Assembly (NCBI GenBank): GCA_035967665.1
Contig: JAYWLB010000026.1
Coordinates: 77,340 to 141,339 of the forward strand
DNA from: Arctic95D-9 sp035967665
Lineage (GTDB): Bacteria > Verrucomicrobiota > Verrucomicrobiia > Verrucomicrobiales > DEV007
Direction of reading: 5' to 3'
Length of the DNA: 64,000 bases
Shown here: piece by piece, positions 44,730-53,607 of the stretch
Layout: each line of letters opens with the position of its first letter
Numbering within the stretch: position 1 is the stretch's first letter
Position numbers and translations under genes: made by a program
Notes under the pieces: model-generated
The model's input: only the letters and a program-made list of their open reading frames with translations
Told to the model about the DNA's origin: nothing
Databases searched by the model: none

Positions 44730-45380
44730 CTAGTTCTCAGAAGAAACCGGAACCTCGGATTTAGCCCTGCTGCCTCCCATACTACCCTCTTTTCTAACCG
44801 CTTGGGAATGAAATCCTTTGATCACTTGTTTAGTGAGATCGTCGAGAGTCGCAAACACCTGGTATCCGGAAGTGGCACAGGCGAGAAACGATGCGCGCCT
44901 CACTCCGAACATTTCATCAAAAAGATCAGGACACGTCGCATCGGCACGATCTCGTTTGTTGTATTGAAAAGAAATCGGAAGACGGTCGGGATCGATGCAA
45001 TTTTCGCGGAGCGCCTCACGCAAGTTATTGTAGGCACTCAAATTAGCCCCCAGTCTCGTAGGCGTCGAATCGGCCACGAATACAACACCATCAGCCCCCG
45101 CGAGAACGTTCTTGCGGGTTTCTGAAAGGACATCCTGTCCGGGCACCGTATAGAGCTGAAAGCGGGTTTGGTAGCCTTCAATTTCAGTGGTGTGAATGGG
45201 CAGAAAATCAAAGCTGATCGTTCGATTCTGATCCGTCGCCACTGAGATCAAATCTCCGCGTAAATAGGAATCGAGGCGACGGTGGATGTATTGGAGATTC
45301 GTCGTCTTACCACCTTCAGGAGGTCCACAATAGACCAGCTTAAACTGAACTTCCTGAGTGTCGTGTCGGACGAGTGCCAT
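44730..45380 (-). CDS. mglA: MglA-type polarity GTPase
   Basis: 216 residues. The P-loop GPPEGGKTT (19-27), Arg53 in QNRTISFDF, Thr78 and Gln82 in TVPGQ, and NKRD (141-144) match Myxococcus MglA position for position, including its intrinsic arginine finger and catalytic Gln. One change stands out: the Gly21 of the MglA P-loop is Pro here, next to Glu22. The C-terminus has about 20 extra residues. It should switch between GTP and GDP states, with GTP hydrolysis stimulated by a roadblock partner, and it is flanked on both sides by roadblock-protein genes. Cytoplasmic. Confidence 0.9.
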   Translation of the reverse strand: MALVRHDTQEVQFKLVYCGPPEGGKTTNLQYIHRRLDSYLRGDLISVATDQNRTISFDFLPIHTTEIEGYQTRFQLYTVPGQDVLSETRKNVLAGADGVVFVADSTPTRLGANLSAYNNLREALRENCIDPDRLPISFQYNKRDRADATCPDLFDEMFGVRRASFLACATSGYQVFATLDDLTKQVIKGFHSQAVRKEGSMGGSRAKSEVPVSSEN

Positions 45381-45386
45381 GGCTTC

Positions 45387-47498
45387 CTATTTTTCGAGTT
45401 TCTCCAAATTCCGGGAAATGAGGATTAGTTTCTCACGGGTCCCCGGTTCAAATTCTGCAACTTCATGATGAACAGTGAGGCAACATTCACCGTCCAGAAA
45501 GATACTGACAATACCCTTGTCGGTTTGGAGAGTGAAGGATTGCGCATCGGGAAGCCCGGTCAACTTGGCGAGGTTTCTAATCGTCTGCACCATTTCCTTC
45601 GCTTCATCCCCGATGCGGCTTTCTTCATTCCTCGACGCCTGAACGAGGCGCCCCGGTGTCGCCAGTGCACAACTGGAGATCCCCGGCAATGCGACCACCC
45701 GTCTCGCCACGGATCGCAGAGTGAAAGGATCATTGGTTGAGAAAATGGCTCTCAGCTCGAGATCCCGAATCTCATTGGAATGGGAAAGGCCGGGAAGAGC
45801 GACATTCGCAGCAGCAGCAGCAGCAGCGGGAGCGGGTGCCGAAGCAGGAGCGGGTGCGGGTGCGGCGATGGTTTCAATTTCCGGCTCCGGCTCCAGCTCA
45901 ACCTTCGCAGCCGGCTGAACCAGTTCAGGCCTCGCCAACGGTCCGGGAACGGGCTGTTCATCCGGCTCGATAGACACCGCCGGCTCAGGCTGCTGAAGCG
46001 GCTGCTGAGGGAAGGCACTCCCGGAGAACGCTGATCCCTGCGCCCTCACAGGCGACTCATCAACAGGAGCAGACGGGGACGCCGGCGCCTTCAGAGGCGG
46101 CTCGCTTTTCGTTTCGGCAAATCCTTTTGGAATCGACTGGGTAGCAGCCTCGAACCCGAAAGAAGGCCGATTCACTTCCTCCTCTTCAGAGACTTCGACG
46201 GCTTCTTCCGATGCTTCCTCCTCTTCAGGGGCAGCAGTCTTCTCCGATTGGAAGCCCGATGGGAGCTCATGCTCCTCACTTACCGGAGGAAGGAAAAGTC
46301 CGTAATCATCATCGTCATCATCCGGACTGCCAAAAGCATTGCCGCCGGCCGGTGGTGGAAATCCTGAGTTAGGAGCATCGGGAGCTTTAGAAGCTGCAGA
46401 ACCTCCCGGAATTAGATTCCCGATACTTTCAAAACCTTTGCTGACGGCATCAGAGCCGGAGTCACCATCGGGATCGGCCTTAGCATCAAACATCGTGCCC
46501 CAGGTTCCATCCGGGCTGTCCCCGGGCGTTTGCTTCGCCTTCGCCGGCTCTGCCGGTTTAGCTGACGGAGAGGGAAACGGAATTTCCGAATCCGCTTCCG
46601 CCTGGGTCGAGAAAAGTGTCGAGTATCCCTCATCGCTTTCGAAAGGGTTCCCCGAAAACTGGGAAGATGGCGCGGGTTTCCCGTCGCTGAGTGGCTTCTC
46701 TTTTTCAGAGGGAGCCTTCTGCTCAAAAGGATTTGAGGCTGCCGGCCCGGAGAATCCGTTGGGAACAGCACCCTGACCGGACGAGTGGGCGCCCGGTTCT
46801 TTCCTTTCAGCATCTCCCGAATTAAATGGCGAGGATGGAGGGGTATTCATCTGAGGCTTCTCGAAACCTCCCAATCCTTGTGGTGTTTTGCCCTCTGCAT
46901 TATTGGAGGCAGCTCGGGGCTGGGAGTGGGGTTCGCTCATATTATTCAAGGGCTGCTGTTTGTTTTCAGGTGCCTTTTCATCCTCTTCGGGAGACCAGAA
47001 AGGATTCGACTTCTCTGAACCTGTCGGGGCTGAAGACGTGTTCTGCGCGGGTTTAGGGGAAGACGCGGCCATTCCCGGCGGCTTTGAAAAGGCAGCTCCG
47101 GGTGTAAACGGTGAATTGGATCCGGGAGTGAGCTCAGGAGGACTGCCCAGTTTTGCAGGAAGGGTCACTGTGGATTCGTTCAGTGGAGTGATCTCCGCGG
47201 CAAACAGCTCAGGGCACACCTCATAGATGGTCGAGAGAAGCACATCGTTCGAACCATCTGCCGATAAAGGAATATCAACCTCCTTTGTCATCGGAATTCC
47301 CGTCTGAGCCGCGATAGCCGGCGGGATGAACGGCAACAACTCGCTTACCTGAAAAGTCTGGCACGGAATCGACTTTCTCCCAGCTCCTTCCGGCGCCGAA
47401 AACGGCGATTGATGCCTCAAATCACCTCCTGCCTGAAAGGGGGACCCTTCGGACTCCCCGTCTTCCGGGTTGAAGATATTTCGAAATGAGAATGACAT
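45387..47498 (-). CDS. Large low-complexity scaffold with C-terminal roadblock-like domain
   Basis: 703 residues. A small conserved block near 45-120 (TFQVSELLPFIPPAI to VCPELFAAEITP) is followed by about 430 residues of Pro/Ser/Glu-rich disordered sequence with short repeats (SNPF, AAPAPAPASAPAPA). The C-terminal 130 residues (ALPGISSCALATPGRLVQASRN onward) resemble a roadblock fold. An Ala run is coded by tandem GCA triplets near 45804. It lies 6 bp upstream of mglA and starts the cluster after a good promoter. Function is inferred from the neighbours: a cytosolic scaffold or regulator of the GTPase. Confidence 0.78.
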   Translation of the reverse strand: MSFSFRNIFNPEDGESEGSPFQAGGDLRHQSPFSAPEGAGRKSIPCQTFQVSELLPFIPPAIAAQTGIPMTKEVDIPLSADGSNDVLLSTIYEVCPELFAAEITPLNESTVTLPAKLGSPPELTPGSNSPFTPGAAFSKPPGMAASSPKPAQNTSSAPTGSEKSNPFWSPEEDEKAPENKQQPLNNMSEPHSQPRAASNNAEGKTPQGLGGFEKPQMNTPPSSPFNSGDAERKEPGAHSSGQGAVPNGFSGPAASNPFEQKAPSEKEKPLSDGKPAPSSQFSGNPFESDEGYSTLFSTQAEADSEIPFPSPSAKPAEPAKAKQTPGDSPDGTWGTMFDAKADPDGDSGSDAVSKGFESIGNLIPGGSAASKAPDAPNSGFPPPAGGNAFGSPDDDDDDYGLFLPPVSEEHELPSGFQSEKTAAPEEEEASEEAVEVSEEEEVNRPSFGFEAATQSIPKGFAETKSEPPLKAPASPSAPVDESPVRAQGSAFSGSAFPQQPLQQPEPAVSIEPDEQPVPGPLARPELVQPAAKVELEPEPEIETIAAPAPAPASAPAPAAAAAAANVALPGLSHSNEIRDLELRAIFSTNDPFTLRSVARRVVALPGISSCALATPGRLVQASRNEESRIGDEAKEMVQTIRNLAKLTGLPDAQSFTLQTDKGIVSIFLDGECCLTVHHEVAEFEPGTREKLILISRNLEKLEK

Positions 47499-47597
47499 AA
47501 AGCCAGTTGAAGGAATGAGGGAGCTACTACTGATTTCATACTCAAAAGAGCGGCTTTAATAGAACAACTCTAAAAGTATGATTATTTTAGTAAATTG

Positions 47598-47626
47598 AGA
47601 TTAAAGTGGTAAAATCAATTTATCAA
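47598..47626 (-). promoter_or_regulatory. Sigma-70 promoter for the GTPase/motor cluster
   Basis: On the minus strand TTGATA (47626-47621) and TAATCT (47603-47598) are 17 bp apart, in an AT-rich stretch. Start predicted near 47591, with a leader of about 93 nt before the 703-residue gene. Confidence 0.6.
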
Positions 47627-47736
47627 GATGTTTTTACTATTAAGGTTAATTAATTAAAATTCCACTTGTGACCATACAGTAGAACCTTTCAGCAGTGCGC
47701 TGTGCCTTTTCACGTTTTGAAAAGGAAGCGTTACGT

Positions 47737-49116
47737 TTAGAGAGTCGCCCAAAGGGCAAAAACGAGAACTCCGTTGTTGATCGCGTGGGCCACCATCGGG
47801 GCGATCAGAGAATCCCTCCATTCGCGGATCAGAGCAAAACCCACCCCCATCGCCGCCAAAGCCGGCACCGCATAAAACCCCTGTGGATGGAGAACTGCGA
47901 AAATCAGTCCGCCGATCAAAGCGGAGACTAAAAACCCAAACCGCCCCCTCAAGTAGCGATGGAACATCCCCCGGAAGAAGGTCTCTTCGAAAAACGGGGC
48001 GAAAACAGAGGCCAGAAAAAGACAGCCCAGTTTAACAAGTATGCTGCCCTCAAAAATCCAGCCGACAATGGGATGTGGCTCCGGCCCCGGCGCGGCGACT
48101 CCCGAGGGATCGTCCCCATACAATTTGGAAACAAACATCAGGAGGGCCGTGATCGTAATCCCGATTGAGGCAATTGAGAGCACGCCGAAATAACCGACTA
48201 TCCCCGCCCCGACCTCACGGAAAAATCCTTCTCCCCGGTGCCACCCGATATTGTGTCGAAACGCTTTCCAGCTCACTTTTCTAAAAATCGGCCAAACGAG
48301 AGGCACGATCACAGCGCCCACAAAAGCTATCATTGCGAGAGCCGGATGAAAAAGCTCCGCCCCGAGCGAACCTAAGGACATTACTCCCAGATAAAGAGCG
48401 AAACACTCCAGATAAACACCGTCCTGTCTCTCATCGATCTTCAATGCGTTGACACTCATGCCGCGATTCATTCGATTCGCGTGAATGATGACCAAAACAC
48501 CCCCGGCAATCAGTCCTGCCAAAGCGCAGAGAAAACAAACGGAACCGACCATAAAAACGACAATCGAGCGGGTCCGGATCGCTCCCGCCGAAGGTGACTC
48601 CTCACCGCCTTCAGCCGGTGCGAGACTGGCATACCATTCACCAATCACCTCCTGAAGTTGAGCTCTCTCCCCGTCGTTCAGCCCCGATTCGACAGCTTTC
48701 TCAACCAGCTGCGCCGTGATCGGCATCTTATCCGCCGGCAGCTTCTTTACCGTTTCAACAGCACGGTCGCTATCCGGCAAGACGAACTTCTCGATCAATG
48801 CCAGTCCGGCGATTGCTCCGGGGCTTTCCGCCAACCCGGAAAGATCTTCGAGCATCAGCTCTACTTTTCCCGGCTCAAACTTCTGCGAGGCGATGACCAC
48901 CTGCGCCTGCATTTTCAGAATCGCAAGCTCAGCAGGATCGACCGCTACCACCGTTTCAGCAGCCGCAACTTCCCCGTCGACCGGAAGCCTCTCCAAAAGT
49001 ATTCCGAGAGGAATAATCGAAAACAGAATCAGCGGCCAGGACCACCGGGCAGCCTTTCGCGGCACCTTTCGCGGAGTCTCTAAAGCTCCATCTTCGGGCT
49101 CACCGGAAGCATCCAT
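47737..49116 (-). CDS. CPBP-family intramembrane protease
   Basis: 459 residues. A short basic N-terminus and one helix precede a helical periplasmic segment of about 150 residues, then at least seven membrane helices. The last 100 residues have the CPBP (Abi) active-site motifs EETFFRG, FAVLHPQG and HAINNG, so it is likely an active Glu/His membrane protease. The large N-terminal domain is unusual for the family. A palindromic element sits directly upstream (49129-49165). Confidence 0.87.
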   Translation of the reverse strand: MDASGEPEDGALETPRKVPRKAARWSWPLILFSIIPLGILLERLPVDGEVAAAETVVAVDPAELAILKMQAQVVIASQKFEPGKVELMLEDLSGLAESPGAIAGLALIEKFVLPDSDRAVETVKKLPADKMPITAQLVEKAVESGLNDGERAQLQEVIGEWYASLAPAEGGEESPSAGAIRTRSIVVFMVGSVCFLCALAGLIAGGVLVIIHANRMNRGMSVNALKIDERQDGVYLECFALYLGVMSLGSLGAELFHPALAMIAFVGAVIVPLVWPIFRKVSWKAFRHNIGWHRGEGFFREVGAGIVGYFGVLSIASIGITITALLMFVSKLYGDDPSGVAAPGPEPHPIVGWIFEGSILVKLGCLFLASVFAPFFEETFFRGMFHRYLRGRFGFLVSALIGGLIFAVLHPQGFYAVPALAAMGVGFALIREWRDSLIAPMVAHAINNGVLVFALWATL

Positions 49117-49128
49117 TAACGTTGTAGA

Positions 49129-49165
49129 TTCAACAGGGTTGAATCAGAGACCTAACCCTGTTGAA
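49129..49165. repeat. Intergenic copy of the palindromic element
   Basis: TTCAACAGGGTT (49129-49140) and AACCCTGTTGAA (49154-49165) form a perfect 12-bp stem with a 13-nt loop. The core AGGGT...GACCTAACCCT matches the two in-frame copies at 3781-3853. It lies between the start of the CPBP gene and the stop of the PQQ-like gene, and could also act as a hairpin in their shared transcript. Confidence 0.75.
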
Positions 49166-49193
49166 TTTGAAGAAATCAGAAATAGAAGCAGAT

Positions 49194-50636
49194 CTACTTA
49201 CCGCTCACGTCGTAAGCGACAATATACTCCTGATCCCGCAGGTAGAGCGTTCCACCGATGACGAGAGGATGAGTCCAGACCTTTCCTTTCGGATTTCTGT
49301 TAGGACTCTGTGGATCGAGTTTGAACTGCCCCTTTTGGGTGAAGCCCTTCGGGGAAACCTCAACGAGGAGAACGGTTCCATCATCTTCGTTCAAAGTGTA
49401 TAAGTGACCGTCAGCGACGTGAACAGAGCCTTTCGAGGTGAACTGACCTTTCTCGTTCCAAACCATTTCACCGGAACTCCACTCCTGACAAATCAACCCG
49501 GCGCCATCTGAGAATCCGTATAGGTGATCGCCAACTTTTACGACGCCCCCGTGGTGATTTTTCATCTCCTTGTTTTCCCAGAGATCCTCCGTTGACCAGT
49601 CCGAACTCACTTTCACCAGCTTACAGCCGACACCATAACCGGAAGTGATGTAAATCTCATCGCCATCGACAATCGGAGTCGGAATAACCGCTGTTTTTCC
49701 ACCCCAGGGAGAGCTCCAGAGAACCTCGCCATCCTCGGCTGAAACGCCAACCAGCTCCTTTTCAAAAAGTCTCACGTACTGCTTCTTCCCATGAATCACG
49801 GTCGAGATGATGGTGGCATACTCAGCCTTACCCGGCTTCAAATCTTCAGCCTTCCAGATCGTCTTTCCTGATTTTTTATCGAGAGCAACCATACCGGCTT
49901 CAGTACCGCCGGGAGCGAGAATGAGATGGTCTCCATCGACGAGTGGAGAGGCGGAAAACCCCCATCCTCCGGCCTTACCGTCAAAGTCGTCGACGAGATG
50001 CTTCGACCAGACTTTACTTCCGGAATCGGCACTCAAACAGGCAAAGTTCCCCTTCGGCCCGAGTGCGTAAATCAGTCCGTCTGAAAAGGTCGGAGTGCTT
50101 CTCGGTCCATGTCCCCAACCAGCGCTGTAACCCTGCTGATCATCCTCGCCAATCTTAGTTGACCAAACTTTCTTACCCGTGGCCGTGTCCACTGCCGTGA
50201 CCATGACGTCTTCGCCCTCAGTCCCCATCGTGTAGAGAATACCACCGACAACACTGAATCCTGAGTATCCCATTCCGGCATCCTCAAACACCCAGCGCTT
50301 GGCAGGGCCGCCCTCAGGCCATTCTTTCAACAAATTGGTGTCCGGGGAGATGTCATCGCCATTCGGTCCGCGAAAGGCAGGCCACGAGGCACCTCCGGAA
50401 GCTGCTGACTTGGCTTCAAGAGAAGAGAGATACTCCTGGTCATCCAAACTCAGTGAAATGACGTCGACTTGACCGACTCCCCCGTTCGGAAGTTTCAAAT
50501 GAGCGACCCCGCTTTCGACTTTGATGAGCTCCGCTTCGATCTTCTTTCCCGACCCCGCCTGAGTCCAGGTTCTTGCTACGGCAATTTGACTAAGCCCGGA
50601 AACGGCGATTAAAGCGATCAAGAAGTGTCTCATCAT
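49194..50636 (-). CDS. Secreted SHD1 - PQQ-type beta-propeller protein
   Basis: The frame opens at 50672, but the ATG at 50636 (MMRHFLIALIAVSG) gives a signal peptide, leaving 480 residues. A short SHD1-like domain (RTWTQAGSGKKIEAELIK and VDVISLSLDDQEYL, about 22-70) is followed by repeated blades with motifs such as GKKVWSTKIGED, GSKVWSKHLVDD, GKTIWKAEDL and GEVLWSSPWGG, typical of a PQQ-like propeller. PVC bacteria have many of these, and most are thought to bind proteins or polymers rather than PQQ. Periplasmic. It begins with WPAFRGPNGD, a phrase common to this group. Confidence 0.9.
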   Translation of the reverse strand: MMRHFLIALIAVSGLSQIAVARTWTQAGSGKKIEAELIKVESGVAHLKLPNGGVGQVDVISLSLDDQEYLSSLEAKSAASGGASWPAFRGPNGDDISPDTNLLKEWPEGGPAKRWVFEDAGMGYSGFSVVGGILYTMGTEGEDVMVTAVDTATGKKVWSTKIGEDDQQGYSAGWGHGPRSTPTFSDGLIYALGPKGNFACLSADSGSKVWSKHLVDDFDGKAGGWGFSASPLVDGDHLILAPGGTEAGMVALDKKSGKTIWKAEDLKPGKAEYATIISTVIHGKKQYVRLFEKELVGVSAEDGEVLWSSPWGGKTAVIPTPIVDGDEIYITSGYGVGCKLVKVSSDWSTEDLWENKEMKNHHGGVVKVGDHLYGFSDGAGLICQEWSSGEMVWNEKGQFTSKGSVHVADGHLYTLNEDDGTVLLVEVSPKGFTQKGQFKLDPQSPNRNPKGKVWTHPLVIGGTLYLRDQEYIVAYDVSGK

Positions 50637-50725
50637 GGCGCAAAGTCTGATCTCATTTTCATAAAAAGGCAAGTCACGTAAAGCGTGCAGGCGCGATTAC
50701 GAAAAACAGTCAGTCCGGTACAGCA

Positions 50726-50755
50726 AAAGGCCGAACGGTTTCCCATCCGGCCTTT
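50726..50755 (-). terminator. Hairpin terminator after the barrel gene
   Basis: AAAGGCCG (50726-50733) and CGGCCTTT (50748-50755) make a perfect 8-bp stem with a 14-nt loop. On the minus strand it ends in TTTT, consistent with termination behind the outer-membrane protein gene, 26 bp past its stop. Confidence 0.65.
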
Positions 50756-50780
50756 CAAAGTGTTTCTGAAGGGGTGTTTT

Positions 50781-51488
50781 CTAGAAATGGAAACGCGCTC
50801 CGAGAGTCAACGCTGAATCGATGCCATCAAACTCACCGGCGACTTTAAATCCAAGACGCTCATTGAGGTGAAGAATCACACCGGGAGTGAAAACCCAGCC
50901 ACCATCGTAGGCTTGCTCGAGATAGACACTTTCCTCGGAAAGGTAGCTCTGACGCTTGTCGCCTTCGCGATCTGTGTAAAGAGCCTTTGCAAAGAACTCG
51001 AAACGTCCGGCACGGGCGCGGATGCCGGGGCCGAAGTAGTAAGCCCATGAATCGTAGTCACGGTGGCTGTAATCGCGGCCGTATTCTGAATCCATGTGAT
51101 CAAATCCACCTTCGAAAGTGAGGTCAACGCACTCGGCGATTTCGTGACGAACACCAACACCCATGCGGTAACGACGCGTGTCTACATCCACGATGTTGTC
51201 TCCCCAGCTGTGATCATAACCACCGGTGTGGATCGAACCATTGATGAAAAGTAGCGACCCGAGTGACTTCGAGAAACCAAGTCCGTAAGAGTTTCCGTTG
51301 TCGAAGAAGCGGCTTCCGTAATCGTCGAATGAGTATTCGAGATCAACGTAGTCATAGGAGAGACATGACCCGGTAATCGGAGCGGCAAGAGGTGCGAGAC
51401 CTTTAGCCGGACGGCTCCAATCTCCAGCCTCTGCCATTCCTGCTACGAGGAAGGACGCAATAGCTAATGTAAGCACTGTTTTTTTCAT
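50781..51488 (-). CDS. Outer-membrane beta-barrel protein
   Basis: 235 residues: a signal peptide cleaved near AEA-G (about residue 21), then alternating Tyr/Gly/Asp-rich amphipathic strands (YDYVDLEYSF, YGLGFSKS, RYRMGVGVRHE, FEFFAKALY, GFKVAGEFDG) and a C-terminal Phe (LGARFHF), the recognition end for barrel assembly. About ten strands are predicted, so a small barrel. No porin or receptor family can be named. The leader is AT-rich with no Shine-Dalgarno site. Confidence 0.85.
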   Translation of the reverse strand: MKKTVLTLAIASFLVAGMAEAGDWSRPAKGLAPLAAPITGSCLSYDYVDLEYSFDDYGSRFFDNGNSYGLGFSKSLGSLLFINGSIHTGGYDHSWGDNIVDVDTRRYRMGVGVRHEIAECVDLTFEGGFDHMDSEYGRDYSHRDYDSWAYYFGPGIRARAGRFEFFAKALYTDREGDKRQSYLSEESVYLEQAYDGGWVFTPGVILHLNERLGFKVAGEFDGIDSALTLGARFHF

Positions 51489-51791
51489 AATTTTTTGGCG
51501 GTATTTTAGAAACGGAGAAACTGAGCAGCCTCAGAATCAGTAAGTTTTTAAAACTTTATCCTAAATTTTATAAATAGTAAAGAAAAATTAGAATTCCTGT
51601 AATCTTTTTTATCGCCATATTTTCGAGACAGAAACAGGAGCGGCTCGCAGCCTGTGGGAAAAACCATACCGACTCTGCCAGGATTTCTCACCTGAAGGCC
51701 CCGTCAGCATGATTTCATTTAGAATGGCATCAGCGGCAGGCCATGCGTGCCCTCGGGAGATTGAGACCTAATCAGAAAAGGCGCCAATGCC
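51489..51791. other. AT-rich intergenic region upstream of the barrel gene
   Basis: 303 bp. It must hold the promoter of the barrel gene; AT tracts near 51541-51600 include the near-palindrome AGTTTTTAAAACT, but no clear -35/-10 pair was found. Nothing else is recognisable. Confidence 0.5.
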
Positions 51792-52577
51792 TTATCGCTG
51801 CCAGACTTTCACGTAGTCCACTTCAAAATCAGCGGGGAAAACGGTGTTCTCATCAGGTGCTTTCGCCCAGCCACCGACGGCGAGATTGACGAGCATATAC
51901 ATCGGCTCCTGCGGAATCCCCTCTTTGCTGGAATGCCGCTGAACCCCGTCGACATACCAGCGAATCTCGTCCGACTCCCACTCCACCGCGAAAACGTGAA
52001 AGGCTTCGGAAAAATCAGGGCCATCAAAATGAGCCGTGTTCGAATCCGATTCCCCGGTTGGATTCGAAGGTTTCGGCCAGTGATTCGTCATGTGGAGCTT
52101 GTGAGGCTCTTCGCAGATGATCTCGAGCACATCGATTTCCGGAGGCCATCCCATTGACTCGGGCAGAAGCCAGAATGCCGGCCAGAGCCCCTGCCCTTTG
52201 GGAACCCGGCAGCGAATCTCAAAGCGTCCGAACTGCTGGTTAAAGGTCCGGTTCGTCGCCATCATCCCGGAGCGATACTCCCGCTTCTTCCCGTCGTAAA
52301 AGGCGTCCTCTTTCTCACAACGAATCTTCAGAATTCCATCCTCAGGGTGAAATGCTTTGATCCAATATCCCTGAAGCTCGTTGTTGCGCTCTGCACCCCA
52401 GGGATCTTTAGGAATCCATTTGTCATAGTCGAGACGCTCGCCATCAAACTCATCGACAAAAGTCAGAGTCCATCCCCGCGACTCAGGTGTGCCTTCCTGC
52501 ATCACCGGCTCCTCCGCACTGAGAAAAAAGAGCCCGGCGAACAACAACGCAGAACAGAAAACAATCCGGTATGCCAT
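51792..52577 (-). CDS. Secreted GH16 family glycanase (beta-glucanase/agarase type)
   Basis: 261 residues: signal peptide (AYRIVFCSALLFAGLFFLS), then one GH16 jelly-roll domain with the catalytic EIDVLE motif in WPPEIDVLEIICEEP. The fold is complete, ending in VDYVKVWQR, and there is no carbohydrate-binding module. It cleaves a beta-1,3/1,4-glucan or a sulfated galactan outside the cytoplasm; the substrate cannot be told from sequence. The alpha/beta hydrolase gene lies 35 bp upstream, so both may share a transcript. Confidence 0.93.
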   Translation of the reverse strand: MAYRIVFCSALLFAGLFFLSAEEPVMQEGTPESRGWTLTFVDEFDGERLDYDKWIPKDPWGAERNNELQGYWIKAFHPEDGILKIRCEKEDAFYDGKKREYRSGMMATNRTFNQQFGRFEIRCRVPKGQGLWPAFWLLPESMGWPPEIDVLEIICEEPHKLHMTNHWPKPSNPTGESDSNTAHFDGPDFSEAFHVFAVEWESDEIRWYVDGVQRHSSKEGIPQEPMYMLVNLAVGGWAKAPDENTVFPADFEVDYVKVWQR

Positions 52578-52612
52578 GGCTCAATTACAACACTTAAGCG
52601 AAGGGGGAAATC

Positions 52613-53506
52613 CTAATAGTCATACTCGCGCCAGGAGATCAATCGCGGGTCCCGGGGATCGTCTTCCGGCTTTTCGAGAAACTTGTGTTCATCCAGAAAA
52701 GTGTCGATTTCAAGGAGACAGGCTTCATAGGAAATCGGATCAAAGTTCATATTGAAGAAGCTGTGATCGCGGCCCTCAAACTCGACGAGCTTGCAGGGGG
52801 CTTTCATTTTCTCCAACTTCTGAGCAAATTCGAACACATCTTCGAATGGAATGAGGCGGTCTTCAGTCCCGTGGAGAATAAGGGTCGGAGGAAGCTTTCT
52901 CTCAATATGCTTCGAGAGACACGCCAGCTTCGTGGAAATGTCAGGACCAAATTGATCATAGCCGTAACGATCTTTATGCACGTCGATGATAGGGCTGAAC
53001 AGGATCAATCCATTCGGCTTGCAACTGAGCGAGGTAATCTCATCATCCCCCGGCTTCGCTTTCTTCTTTGATTTACTGAGAGCCGCCGAAGCGGCCATAT
53101 TGGCTCCGGCAGCAGCCCCGACAGCGATCACCTTGTCAGGATCAATCCGCATTCGTTCGGCATGATGCCGGACAAACTGAATCGCAAGACGGCAATCAGC
53201 GAAGGCATCCAGTGGCGTCGAATCCGGAAACTCACGCTTATCGCGGTACTGAACGAGTCCGCAGACAGCTCCCCGCTCAACCAGATTGAGCGCATGAGGA
53301 GCAAACTGACTCACGCTCCCGCGATCCCAGGCACCGCCGTTGAAAAATAGAAACACAGGCCGCTTCTCCCCCTCTTTGATATCCTTCGGGATATACGAAT
53401 GAATCCGGAGAACCTCGCCGGACTCGAGGCGTGAATAAATAAGGGGTCTCGCGTTCTCCAGGAGAATTTTTTCACGGTCTTGCAGAAAATGGAGAGGCTT
53501 TCCCAT
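52613..53506 (-). CDS. Alpha/beta hydrolase fold protein lacking the nucleophile Ser
   Basis: 297 residues of the acetyl-esterase type. The oxyanion-loop motif is NGGAW (normally HGGAW). At the nucleophile elbow, GxSxG is replaced by Gly130-Ala-Ala132-Ala-Gly134, so the Ser is missing. The acid Asp216 (HGTEDRLIPF) and His248 (GRDHSFF) remain. The fold is otherwise intact and not decayed, suggesting a non-catalytic or altered function. No signal peptide. It lies just upstream of the GH16 gene. Confidence 0.82.
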   Translation of the reverse strand: MGKPLHFLQDREKILLENARPLIYSRLESGEVLRIHSYIPKDIKEGEKRPVFLFFNGGAWDRGSVSQFAPHALNLVERGAVCGLVQYRDKREFPDSTPLDAFADCRLAIQFVRHHAERMRIDPDKVIAVGAAAGANMAASAALSKSKKKAKPGDDEITSLSCKPNGLILFSPIIDVHKDRYGYDQFGPDISTKLACLSKHIERKLPPTLILHGTEDRLIPFEDVFEFAQKLEKMKAPCKLVEFEGRDHSFFNMNFDPISYEACLLEIDTFLDEHKFLEKPEDDPRDPRLISWREYDY

Positions 53507-53607
53507 AGCTATTGGAGCTAAATAGAGACGGTATGATTTTGAAAACTTTTATCAAGCTTCAACTGGAAAGAGTGCCCGAAAACTGGTTTGGTTGAGGGCT
53601 CATACTC

